Assembly: GCA_023392115.1 (NCBI GenBank)
Contig: JAEVZT010000488.1
Span: 1 to 13,292 of the forward strand
Reading direction: 5' to 3'
Source: Chloroflexota bacterium
Lineage (GTDB): Bacteria; Chloroflexota; Anaerolineae; Aggregatilineales; Phototrophicaceae
DNA: 13,292 nucleotides
Under the pieces are notes generated by a model. The model was given only the letters and a program-made list of their open reading frames with translations. It was not told the DNA's origin and did not search any database. The position numbers and the translations under genes were made by a program. Shown in pieces: positions 6,660 to 13,292 of this stretch (position 1 is its first letter; the number at the start of each line of letters is the position of its first letter).

Positions 6660-7595
6660 TTGATCAGAGCATTTGCACCCGCGACTGTGGCGAATCTTGG
6701 CGTTGGCTTCGACGTGCTTGGGCTGGCGCTTGAAGCGCCCGGCGATGTCATTGTCGCCGAGTTCTGTGATGAACCCGGCGTGCGCGTTGCGACAATCGAA
6801 GGCGATGACGGCAAGCTGCCGCGCGATCCGCTGAAAAATACCGCCTGCGTCGCGGCATCGAGCGTGCTGCGCGCTGTCGGCTCGCAGCAGGGGATCAAGC
6901 TGACGATCCATAAGGGGCTGCCGTCCGCCAGCGGACTCGGCAGCAGCGCGGCGAGCGCCGTCGGCGCGGCGGTCGCGGTTAACGCGCTCTTAGGCGAGCC
7001 GCTGACGAAAGATGAACTGCTGCCCGCCGCGCTGGACGGCGAAGCGGTTGCCAGCGGCTACCATCCAGACAATGTCGCGCCGTGTTTGTTCGGCGGCATC
7101 ACGCTGGCATATGGCATCGAAGCGCACCAGATCGTGCGCCTGCCGATTCCGCGCGGGCTGCACATGGCGCTGGTCACGCCACACGTCGAAGTGCCGACGG
7201 CGGCGGCGCGCGTAGTCCTGCCGCAGGAAATCCCGTTACGACAGATGGTCAAGCAGACGGCGGCGATCGCGCGCCTGATCCACGCGATTTACGCCGTCGA
7301 CCTCGAGTCGATGGCGGCGGCGATGGAAGGCGATCAGGTGATCGAGCCGGCGCGCGCTCACCTGATGCCGCTGCTGTGTGAGGCGCGCGAGGCGGCGAAA
7401 CGCGCGGGCGCGCTCGGCATGGTGATTAGCGGGGCAGGTCCGACGCTGTGCGCGGTCTGCGACTCCGAAGTGACGGCTGACGGGGTGGCGGCGGCGCTCG
7501 GCGCGCTCTACGACGACGCGGGCATCGGCGCGGAGTCGAGGCACTCAACCGTCGCCGAACACGGGGCAAAGCTGCTCGAACTGAACCATTTGTGA
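6660..7595 (+). CDS. thrB: homoserine kinase (GHMP kinase family)
   Basis: ThrB phosphorylates L-homoserine with ATP to O-phospho-L-homoserine, the substrate of the threonine synthase encoded divergently. The 311-residue length is typical. The N-terminus (IRAFAPATVANLGVGFDVLG) is the family signature; the ATP-binding GHMP loop is GLPSASGLGSSAAS (86-99); the C-terminal GHMP motif is VISGAGPTLCAVCD. The start is TTG at 6660: GAAGGG lies 9 bases upstream, no ATG is in frame nearby, and the first residues fit the family exactly. If the plant-like cystathionine synthase uses O-phosphohomoserine, this kinase would supply both the methionine and threonine branches. No terminator is seen after the gene, which is followed 5 bases later by the promoter of the next one. 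Confidence 0.95.
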   Translation: MIRAFAPATVANLGVGFDVLGLALEAPGDVIVAEFCDEPGVRVATIEGDDGKLPRDPLKNTACVAASSVLRAVGSQQGIKLTIHKGLPSASGLGSSAASAVGAAVAVNALLGEPLTKDELLPAALDGEAVASGYHPDNVAPCLFGGITLAYGIEAHQIVRLPIPRGLHMALVTPHVEVPTAAARVVLPQEIPLRQMVKQTAAIARLIHAIYAVDLESMAAAMEGDQVIEPARAHLMPLLCEAREAAKRAGALGMVISGAGPTLCAVCDSEVTADGVAAALGALYDDAGIGAESRHSTVAEHGAKLLELNHL

Positions 7596-7600
7596 AATCG

Positions 7601-7629
7601 TTGACAAACAGGGGGCGTTTTTCTATACT
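7601..7629 (+). promoter_or_regulatory. near-consensus sigma70 promoter of the aldehyde dehydrogenase gene
   Basis: TTGACA (7601-7606), a 17-base spacer and TATACT (7624-7629) match consensus at 11 of 12 positions. It begins 5 bases after the thrB stop and leaves a leader of about 55 bases. Confidence 0.88.
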
Positions 7630-7692
7630 CGACGCCTAAACCTGTTCCACAGTGCCAAAACACCATTTTCTCGGCAAGAAAGTAGGTTTGTT

Positions 7693-9168
7693 ATGCCTGA
7701 GCTTGTACGTCATTACGTCGGCGGCGCGTGGGTCGAAGGACGGTCGGGTGAGACGTTCGACACCTACAATCCGGCGACGGAAGAACTGATCGCGCCCGCG
7801 GCGAAAGGCAGCACGGAAGACGTCGACGCGGCGGTGCAGGCGGCAAAAGCAGCCTATCGTGAGTGGCGGCTTGTCCCCGCGCCGCGCCGCGGCGAAGTGC
7901 TGTACGCCGTCGCCCAGCTGCTGCAAGAGCGCAAGGAAGACCTCTCCCGCCTGATGACTCAGGAAATGGGCAAGGTGCTGTCCGAAGCGCGCGGCGACGT
8001 GCAGGAAGCCATCGACATGGCGTATTTCATGGGCGGCGAAGGGCGGCGCATGCTCGGCTATACCGCGCCCGTCGAAATGCCCGACAAGTTCGGCATGGCG
8101 CTGCGCGACTCGGTTGGCATCGTCGGCTTGATTACGGCATGGAACTTCCCGGTCGCCGTGCCGAGCTGGAAGATGCTGCCGGCGCTGGTCGCAGGCAACA
8201 CGGTTGTCTGGAAGCCAAGCGAGGAAACGCCGGCGGTCGCGGCGGCATTCGTCAAGGTGTTCGAGGATGCCGGACTGCCTGCCGGCGTGCTGAATCTTGT
8301 GCTCGGGGCAGGGGATGTCGGTCAGGCGCTGGTGTCGCACCCCGACGTGCGCGTGCTTTCGTTCACCGGATCAACCGAGGTCGGTTTGGGGGTTTACGCC
8401 CGCGCGGCGGCGCTCGGCAAGAAGGTGACGCTCGAAATGGGCGGTAAGAACGCGATCATCGTCATGGACGACGCCAACCTCGAACTCGCCGCCAAGGCGA
8501 TCACGTGGAGCGCCTACGGCACGACCGGACAGCGCTGCACCGCCACCAGCCGCTTGATCGTCCACACGGCGATCAAAGACCAGTTGATCGAAGCGCTGAC
8601 CGAACGCGCCCGCGCGTTGAAGGTCGGTTACGGGCTTGAGGACGGTGTCGAGGTCGGTCCGCTGGTCAACCGTCGCGCCGTCGAGAAGATCGAACGTTAT
8701 GTGCAGGTTGGTTGTGATGAAGGCGCGCAGCTTGTCGTCGGCGGTCGACCGCAGGGTGAACGCGGCTACTTCTTTGAGCCGACGCTGTTCGCCGACGTGC
8801 GCCCCGACATGCGCATCGCGCAGGAAGAAATCTTCGGACCTGTCCTGTCGATGATCGACATCAACTCGCTCGAAGAAGCGATCGAGGTCAACAACAGCGT
8901 CCCGTTCGGCTTGTCGAGCAGCATTTTCACCGAGAACGTCAACGCGGCGTTTCGCGCCATCCGTGACCTGACGACGGGCATTGTCTACATCAATCACGGC
9001 ACAACCGGCGCAGAGATTCAATTCCCGTTCGGCGGGACGCGCGGCACGGGCAACGGAATGCGCGAAGCGGGTCAGACGGCGCTCGACAGCTTCACCGAAT
9101 GGAAGTCGGTCTACGTCGACTACAGCGGGCGTTTGCAGCGCGCGCAGATTGACAACCGGGAGTCATAA
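7693..9168 (+). CDS. NAD(P)-dependent aldehyde dehydrogenase (semialdehyde dehydrogenase-like)
   Basis: A full-length 491-residue member of the aldehyde dehydrogenase superfamily, which oxidises aldehydes to acids. Catalytic residues are present: Asn151 in AWNFP, Lys174 in KPSE, Glu248 in LEMGG and the nucleophile Cys282 in [16 protein letters not shown] and [11 protein letters not shown] near the C-terminus are family motifs. GQRCTATSR and the C-terminal [10 protein letters not shown] region recall ketoglutaric-semialdehyde and ALDH7-type (aminoadipate semialdehyde) enzymes, but the substrate cannot be fixed by reading. The start has AGG 6 bases upstream. It has its own strong promoter and is followed by the iscX-nuo operon, with no clear metabolic link to either neighbour. 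No signal peptide is seen, so it is cytosolic. Confidence 0.92.
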   Translation: MPELVRHYVGGAWVEGRSGETFDTYNPATEELIAPAAKGSTEDVDAAVQAAKAAYREWRLVPAPRRGEVLYAVAQLLQERKEDLSRLMTQEMGKVLSEARGDVQEAIDMAYFMGGEGRRMLGYTAPVEMPDKFGMALRDSVGIVGLITAWNFPVAVPSWKMLPALVAGNTVVWKPSEETPAVAAAFVKVFEDAGLPAGVLNLVLGAGDVGQALVSHPDVRVLSFTGSTEVGLGVYARAAALGKKVTLEMGGKNAIIVMDDANLELAAKAITWSAYGTTGQRCTATSRLIVHTAIKDQLIEALTERARALKVGYGLEDGVEVGPLVNRRAVEKIERYVQVGCDEGAQLVVGGRPQGERGYFFEPTLFADVRPDMRIAQEEIFGPVLSMIDINSLEEAIEVNNSVPFGLSSSIFTENVNAAFRAIRDLTTGIVYINHGTTGAEIQFPFGGTRGTGNGMREAGQTALDSFTEWKSVYVDYSGRLQRAQIDNRES

Positions 9169-9242
9169 ACGTTGGGTTATCACGCGAGGAATAACAGAGA
9201 CGATCTTCTTAAAAAAGGGTCGGTTTTTGTTTGCACTTGCGC

Positions 9243-9248
9243 TAAAAT
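9243..9248 (+). promoter_or_regulatory. possible -10 box of the iscX-nuo operon
   Basis: TAAAAT lies 29 bases before the iscX ATG in an AT-richer gap. No convincing -35 is found at 16-18 bases upstream, so the call rests on the -10 and the location. The hairpin GTTGA-aaa-TCAAC (9263-9275) ends 2 bases before the start codon. Confidence 0.4.
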
Positions 9249-9277
9249 AGACCTGTTGTCCGGTTGAAAATCAACGG

Positions 9278-9484
9278 ATGAAACTTTACTGGGAGTCATC
9301 GTACGAGATCGTCCTCGCACTGGTGGAACGCTACCCAGATGCGGATTTGGAAACGGTTGGACTCGATCAACTGTGCCGGTGGATCGTCAACCTGCCGGAA
9401 TTCGCCGACGATCCCGCACTTGCGAACGACGGAATTCTCAACGACATTCTCCGGGAGTGGTATGAGGAGGTCAGCTCTTTATGA
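9278..9484 (+). CDS. iscX: IscX (YfhJ-like) Fe-S cluster assembly protein
   Basis: A 68-residue acidic protein, the size of E. coli IscX (66). The match runs its whole length as I remember that sequence: Trp5 and the start of helix 1 (LYWESSYEI), YPDADLETV (19-27), a Trp before the central acidic patch, LPEFADDP (39-46; LEDFDDDP in E. coli), then [12 protein letters not shown]. In enterobacteria IscX binds the cysteine desulfurase IscS and iron and tunes Fe-S cluster assembly. It normally sits at the end of the isc operon; here it leads a complex I operon. Its TGA overlaps the nuoB ATG (ATGA), implying translational coupling. The NuoB and NuoI products need [4Fe-4S] clusters, which makes the location sensible. 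No good SD precedes it; a small hairpin does. Confidence 0.88.
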   Translation: MKLYWESSYEIVLALVERYPDADLETVGLDQLCRWIVNLPEFADDPALANDGILNDILREWYEEVSSL

Positions 9485-10344
9485 GCGATTTTAATCTGCG
9501 TGAACTGCACAGCACCGAGTTTCCCGTTCCAGCAGAGCTGCAGGAAAACGTCGCCATTACCAGCCTCAACAGCATTTACAACTGGAGCCGCCGTAATTCG
9601 GTTTGGCCCATGTTGTTTGGCTTGGCGTGCTGCGCCATCGAGGTGATCTGCACGGCGGCGTCGCGGTTCGACCTAGCACGGTTCGGGATGGAAGTGATGC
9701 GTGCCAGTCCGCGGCAAGCCGATCTCATGATCGTGTCGGGGACGGTGACCAAGAAGATGGTCGTGCCGATCGTCCGTCTGTACAACCAGATGCCGGAGCC
9801 GAAGTACGTTCTGGCGATGGGGGCGTGCGCCAGCGGCGGCGGTCCCTTCAAGGAAGGCTATAACGTGGTGTCGGGCATCGACCAGTATCTGCCGGTAGAC
9901 GTGTACGTGCCCGGCTGCCCGCCCACGCCTCAGGCGCTGCTGTTCGGCTTGATCTCGCTGCAAAAGCGGATCGACGGGCAGTCGCTGCTCGATATGGATA
10001 ACGTTCCATGGTACGGCGTCGGTCCGTCCGACCCGGTGCCTGTCCCGATTCTGGGTCCCGACGTCATCGACCCGCGCCAGATGGAGATCATCCGCCAGCA
10101 GGCGCAGCTCGCCGCGGAAGGCAAGCCGTTCGGCGGGCGCGAGATGCCGCAAGCTGTGTTCGACGACGTTGAAAAGTCGAAATGGTTCGCGAACCCCGCG
10201 CCGAAGACGGCTGCGCCCGCAGTTGCCGCACCGCCGACCGCCGCCGAGGTTGAAGCGACCGATCCCGCCAAGGCGGAACGGTTGCGCAAGCGTGAAGAGG
10301 CGCTTGCCCGCAAACGCGCAGCACAGCAAGCGAAGGGTGAGTAG
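9481..10344 (+). CDS. nuoB: NADH-quinone oxidoreductase subunit B with a C-terminal extension
   Basis: NuoB carries cluster N2, the last Fe-S centre before quinone in complex I, at the cytoplasmic foot of the peripheral arm. The N2 cysteines are Cys50-Cys51 (LACCAIE), Cys116 (GACASGGG) and Cys146 (PGCPPTP). The family core ends near residue 165. The remaining 120 or so residues are unusual: a Pro-rich stretch, an Ala/Pro linker (239-260) and a basic, probably helical tail, [17 protein letters not shown] (264-280), nearly identical to the tail of NuoI in the same operon. The start overlaps the iscX stop (ATGA), and GAGGAGGT at 9464-9471 is a strong SD. The fused nuoCD begins 4 bases after the stop. 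nuoA, the usual upstream neighbour, is absent. Confidence 0.96.
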   Translation: MSDFNLRELHSTEFPVPAELQENVAITSLNSIYNWSRRNSVWPMLFGLACCAIEVICTAASRFDLARFGMEVMRASPRQADLMIVSGTVTKKMVVPIVRLYNQMPEPKYVLAMGACASGGGPFKEGYNVVSGIDQYLPVDVYVPGCPPTPQALLFGLISLQKRIDGQSLLDMDNVPWYGVGPSDPVPVPILGPDVIDPRQMEIIRQQAQLAAEGKPFGGREMPQAVFDDVEKSKWFANPAPKTAAPAVAAPPTAAEVEATDPAKAERLRKREEALARKRAAQQAKGE

Positions 10345-10348
10345 CACA

Positions 10349-12214
10349 ATGACGGATCAAACTCTTGCACCTCTGACGACCGGCGCGATTGAGAACGCCG
10401 TCGAATACCTCAAGCAGAAATATCCCGATGCCGTCAAGGATGATACGCGGCAGGGGTACGGCGGAATCATCGTTGACCGGGGGCAGTTGGTTGACATTGC
10501 CCGCACCATGCGTGACGAACTCGGTTTCGACTACTTGTCGAGCGTGACCGGCGTCGACTACCTCGGCATCGAAGATTCAATGGAAGTCGTTTATCACGCT
10601 TACCGAACGTCAGGCGGATCGGGGCTGGTGTTCAAGGCGCAGACTCCACGCGAAAACGCCGAAATCCCCTCGGTCATCGACGTGTGGCCCGGCGCGGACT
10701 TTCAGGAACGCGAAGCCTACGATCTGTATGGCATTCACTTCCCCGGTCACCCGAACCTGAAGCGTATCCTGCTGTGGGAAGGCTTCGACGGTCATCCGAT
10801 GCGGAAGGACTGGAAAGAGCCGTACTACGAAGAAGAACACAAGCCATTCGACAGCCGCTGGCCCAAAGGCTTTGTCCGCCGCGCCGAAGAACTGAACGCC
10901 TATGGCAAGAACGTCCGCTACCCGGCAGACCTCGACCTGTCAAAACTCTCGGATACGTCCGAAGAAGCGCTTTACAGCAGCATGGGTTTTGGCGTCGATG
11001 TAGGCGAACTTGACGACGGCAGCGCCATCAAGACCGACAAGCTGGTCGTCAACCTCGGACCGCATCACCCGAGCACGCACGGCGTGTTCCGCATGGTGAT
11101 TGTCCTTGACGGCGAGACGATCGAATATCTCGAACCTGTCATGGGCTACCTGCACCGCAATCACGAGCAGATCGGCGAGCGCAATACCTACCTCCATAAC
11201 ATGCCGTTCACCGACCGGCTCGACTACATCAGCAGCATGAGCAATAACTTCGGTTATGCGATGGCGATCGAGCAGTTGCTGGCGAACGGCGCGCGTTACC
11301 AGCCGCCAACCTACCGCGCGGAAGTCATTCGCGTGCTGATGGCGGAGTTGACCCGCATCGTCAATCACTACTGGGCGATCGGCTTCCTGCTCAACGACCT
11401 TGGCGCGTTCTTCACGCCCGCGCTGTACGCCATCAGCGAGCGCGAGAAAATCCTCGACTTCTTCGAGGCGACGGCGGGCAGCCGTATGATGTGCAATTAC
11501 ATGCGTTTCGGCGGCGTCTTCAAAGACATTCCGGAACGCATCCACAGCGTCGCCAACTTGGTCAACGACCGGGTGCGCGACATGAACACGATGGACTACC
11601 TGACCGAGTTGATCAACGAACGCATCCCGCGCTCGATTGAGGAACTCGACCGTTTCCTGACTGACAGCGAAATCGTCCGCACGCGCACGATCGGCGTTGG
11701 CTACCTGCCGCCCGAACTGGCGATCGCCGGAAGCTGCGCGGGTCCGCTGCTGCGCGCCAGCGGCGTTCCCTATGACGTGCGCCGTGCCGATCCGTACAGC
11801 ATCTACCCGGAACTCGACTTCGACGTTGCCGTGCGCTACAACGGCGACATTTACGACCGCTATCTGATTCGGCTCGACGAGATGCGCGAAAGTGTCCGCA
11901 TCCTCAAGCAGGTTCTGCCGCGCCTTGAAGCGACTCAGGGCGAGTCGATCTTTTCGGGAAGCAAAGTGCATACGCCGCGCGTCCCGCTTGGCGAGTCGTA
12001 CGGTCGGATCGAGAACCCGAAGGGCGAACTCGGCTTTTACGTCGTCTCAGCGGGCGACTCGAAGGGCACGCAGAATCCGTGGCGCTATCACGTCCGCGCG
12101 CCAAGCTTTATCAACCTGACGGTGCTCGGCGAGATGTGCAAGGGACATAAGGTCGCCGACGTGGTGGCGATCCTCGGCAGCATCGACATCGTGCTCGGCG
12201 AAACCGATCGGTAA
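10349..12214 (+). CDS. nuoCD: fused NADH-quinone oxidoreductase subunits C and D
   Basis: A 621-residue fusion of two peripheral-arm subunits that help form the quinone site. NuoC is about residues 1-165, ending with [20 protein letters not shown] (120-139) and GHPMRKDW. A linker of about 65 residues (165-230) joins NuoD, which starts [14 protein letters not shown] (235-248), the quinone-facing loop with its conserved His, followed by [16 protein letters not shown] (266-281) and FTDRLDY. The Ni-binding CxxC motifs of the related hydrogenases are absent, so this is a complex I subunit and not a hydrogenase. The ATG at 10349, 4 bases after nuoB, follows GAAGGG; the frame is open farther upstream but that part overlaps nuoB out of frame. 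Fusion is known in E. coli; here it keeps C and D at fixed ratio. Confidence 0.95.
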   Translation: MTDQTLAPLTTGAIENAVEYLKQKYPDAVKDDTRQGYGGIIVDRGQLVDIARTMRDELGFDYLSSVTGVDYLGIEDSMEVVYHAYRTSGGSGLVFKAQTPRENAEIPSVIDVWPGADFQEREAYDLYGIHFPGHPNLKRILLWEGFDGHPMRKDWKEPYYEEEHKPFDSRWPKGFVRRAEELNAYGKNVRYPADLDLSKLSDTSEEALYSSMGFGVDVGELDDGSAIKTDKLVVNLGPHHPSTHGVFRMVIVLDGETIEYLEPVMGYLHRNHEQIGERNTYLHNMPFTDRLDYISSMSNNFGYAMAIEQLLANGARYQPPTYRAEVIRVLMAELTRIVNHYWAIGFLLNDLGAFFTPALYAISEREKILDFFEATAGSRMMCNYMRFGGVFKDIPERIHSVANLVNDRVRDMNTMDYLTELINERIPRSIEELDRFLTDSEIVRTRTIGVGYLPPELAIAGSCAGPLLRASGVPYDVRRADPYSIYPELDFDVAVRYNGDIYDRYLIRLDEMRESVRILKQVLPRLEATQGESIFSGSKVHTPRVPLGESYGRIENPKGELGFYVVSAGDSKGTQNPWRYHVRAPSFINLTVLGEMCKGHKVADVVAILGSIDIVLGETDR

Positions 12215-12227
12215 GCAGCCTAGGGCT

Positions 12228-12289
12228 TACGGAGTGGTGAAGCAAGGACTGTCTTTTCACGCATCACTCCGTACTCATCACTTCATCAC
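12228..12289. repeat. inverted repeat and degenerate heptads between nuoCD and nuoI
   Basis: TACGGAGTGGTG (12228-12239) pairs with CATCACTCCGTA (12262-12273) in a 12-bp stem with one G-U and a 22-base loop. The right arm runs into 7-base units: CATCACT, CCGTACT, CATCACT, TCATCAC (12262-12289). There is no T-run, so it is not a usual terminator. It could be an mRNA processing or stability element, or spacer repeat DNA. Confidence 0.65.
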
Positions 12290-12321
12290 GGACATGCGTT
12301 AACGAGACTGAAGGAGCAAGC

Positions 12322-13218
12322 ATGTACGGACTTGGTATTCTGAAGGGCTTGGGGGTGACTTTCAAGCACTTCTTTGACACCTACGTGGAGGATTTGCGCC
12401 ACGCAGGGAGAAAACTCGTCGGCGATGTCGGCATCTTTCAGGAACGGCAGAGTCTGGAGTCGCGCGGCATTTTCACGGTGCAGTATCCTGACGAAAAGCT
12501 CGCCGTGCCGGAACGTTTCCGTTTCGTGCCGTTCCTCGTGATCGAAGACCTCGATCATCCAGAACGCCCCGGTCACGACTGGTGTACAAGCTGCGGCATC
12601 TGCGCGAAAGTCTGCCCGCCGCAGTGCATCTGGATTGTGCGCGGCGAAGACCCGGTCACCAAGCGCCCGATTCCCGAACCGGAAGCGTTCTTCATCGACA
12701 TCGACATCTGTATGAACTGCGGCTACTGCGCGGAATTCTGCCCGTTCGACGCGATCAAGATGGATCATGACTACGAACTGGCAAGCTATGACCGCACCGG
12801 CAACCACATTTACGACAAGCAGAAGCTGTCGAAGCCGTTCAGCTACTGGAAGTCGATCGCGCCGACGGTCGCAGCCGAAGAAGCCGAAGCGCGCGGCGGT
12901 TGGGAACATACCGACGTGATCAAGGAAAAGAAGAAGCAGGCAGCGGCGGCAGCCAAAGCGCCGGCGGCGCGTGCGGCTCAGGCTGAGCCGGCGTTGAAGG
13001 CGACGGCAGTTGCTGAAGGCGAAGTCGCGGCAGTCGACGAGCGCGCGGCTGCAATCAGCGCGACGCAGGCGGCGACAGCCCGCGACGCCGCGCCATCCGG
13101 GCAGCCCGCGCCTGAAGCCGCGCCCGAAATGGACGAGGAAGCGGCAAAGGCGGAGCGTCTGCGTAAGCGTGAAGAAGCGCTCGCCCGCAAGCGCGCGCGC
13201 CAGCAGGGCGAGGGATAA
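12322..13218 (+). CDS. nuoI: NADH-quinone oxidoreductase subunit I with a long C-terminal tail
   Basis: NuoI carries clusters N6a and N6b, passing electrons toward N2 in NuoB. Two [4Fe-4S] ferredoxin motifs are complete: Cys88, 91, 94, 98 and Cys130, 133, 136, 140, with an extra Cys102. The N-terminus (GLGVTFKHFF) is typical of the membrane-contacting helix of NuoI. The core ends near residue 180; the total is 298, so about 115 residues are extra. These comprise a Lys-rich segment, an Ala/Pro/Glu low-complexity linker (205-270) and the tail [17 protein letters not shown] (276-292), matching the NuoB tail. AAGGAG lies 5 bases before the ATG. The gap of 107 bases from nuoCD contains an inverted repeat and heptads, so the gene may also have separate control. 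A terminator follows. Confidence 0.95.
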   Translation: MYGLGILKGLGVTFKHFFDTYVEDLRHAGRKLVGDVGIFQERQSLESRGIFTVQYPDEKLAVPERFRFVPFLVIEDLDHPERPGHDWCTSCGICAKVCPPQCIWIVRGEDPVTKRPIPEPEAFFIDIDICMNCGYCAEFCPFDAIKMDHDYELASYDRTGNHIYDKQKLSKPFSYWKSIAPTVAAEEAEARGGWEHTDVIKEKKKQAAAAAKAPAARAAQAEPALKATAVAEGEVAAVDERAAAISATQAATARDAAPSGQPAPEAAPEMDEEAAKAERLRKREEALARKRARQQGEG

Positions 13219-13254
13219 ACCGGCTCTGCACGTAACCGGTAGATAAACGAAAGG

Positions 13255-13288
13255 GGGGGCGGGTTTTTTATACGCGCCCCCATTTTTA
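13255..13288 (+). terminator. intrinsic terminator after nuoI
   Basis: GGGGGCG (13255-13261) pairs with CGCCCCC (13275-13281) across a 13-base loop, followed by ATTTTTAT. It lies 36 bases after the nuoI stop and closes the operon. Confidence 0.85.
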
Positions 13289-13292
13289 TAGT

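Noticed and set aside
7638..7689. AAACCT/AGGTTT inverted repeat that could cover the aldehyde dehydrogenase SD
   Set aside because: Only six pairs across about 40 bases; expected by chance too often to claim regulation.
10169..10348. Upstream extension of the nuoCD frame
   Set aside because: It overlaps nuoB out of frame and is low-complexity Arg/Pro; the ATG at 10349 has an SD and fits NuoC length.
11040..11170. NuoD as the large subunit of a membrane-bound hydrogenase
   Set aside because: The Ni-binding CxxC pairs are absent and the neighbours are standard nuo genes.
10940..11971. 343-codon open frame on the minus strand opposite nuoCD
   Set aside because: Antisense shadow of an unmistakable NuoD coding sequence.

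Overview
The window is about 13.3 kb of GC-rich bacterial DNA, densely coding on both strands. It holds ten genes, all core metabolism or respiration except one two-gene signalling pair. Several things point to a Chloroflexota (Anaerolineae-like) organism, an inference of moderate confidence: sigma70-type promoters, a SAM-I riboswitch, methionine and threonine enzymes that closely resemble plant forms, a fused NuoCD, and heptad-rich intergenic spacers. No tRNA, rRNA, CRISPR array, insertion sequence or prophage gene is visible.

Layout. (1) 1-1047: leuB, missing only its first few codons. (2) 1052-3319, minus strand: a two-gene operon of a small FHA protein followed by a large protein with a Clp N-domain joined to an aminoglycoside-phosphotransferase-like kinase domain. 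(3) 3441-7595: the O-phosphohomoserine branch point. A promoter, a SAM-I riboswitch and two tandem intrinsic terminators precede a plant-like cystathionine gamma-synthase. Convergent to it lies a plant-like threonine synthase, and divergent from that lies homoserine kinase. (4) 7601-9168: an aldehyde dehydrogenase with its own near-consensus promoter. (5) 9243-13284: an operon of iscX, nuoB, a fused nuoCD and nuoI, closed by a strong intrinsic terminator.

How the genes work together. Homoserine kinase makes O-phosphohomoserine, which threonine synthase turns into threonine. The cystathionine gamma-synthase resembles the plant enzyme, which takes the same phosphoester toward methionine. SAM would therefore feed back on the methionine branch through the riboswitch, giving a bacterial counterpart of the plant branch point. 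The last operon encodes exactly the Q-module of complex I (NuoB, C, D, I) behind an Fe-S assembly factor, and iscX overlaps nuoB by four bases. NuoB and NuoI both end in an Ala/Pro-rich linker and an almost identical basic helical tail, the most unexpected feature of the window. The FHA and Clp-N/kinase pair is a plausible phospho-signalling unit of unknown role.
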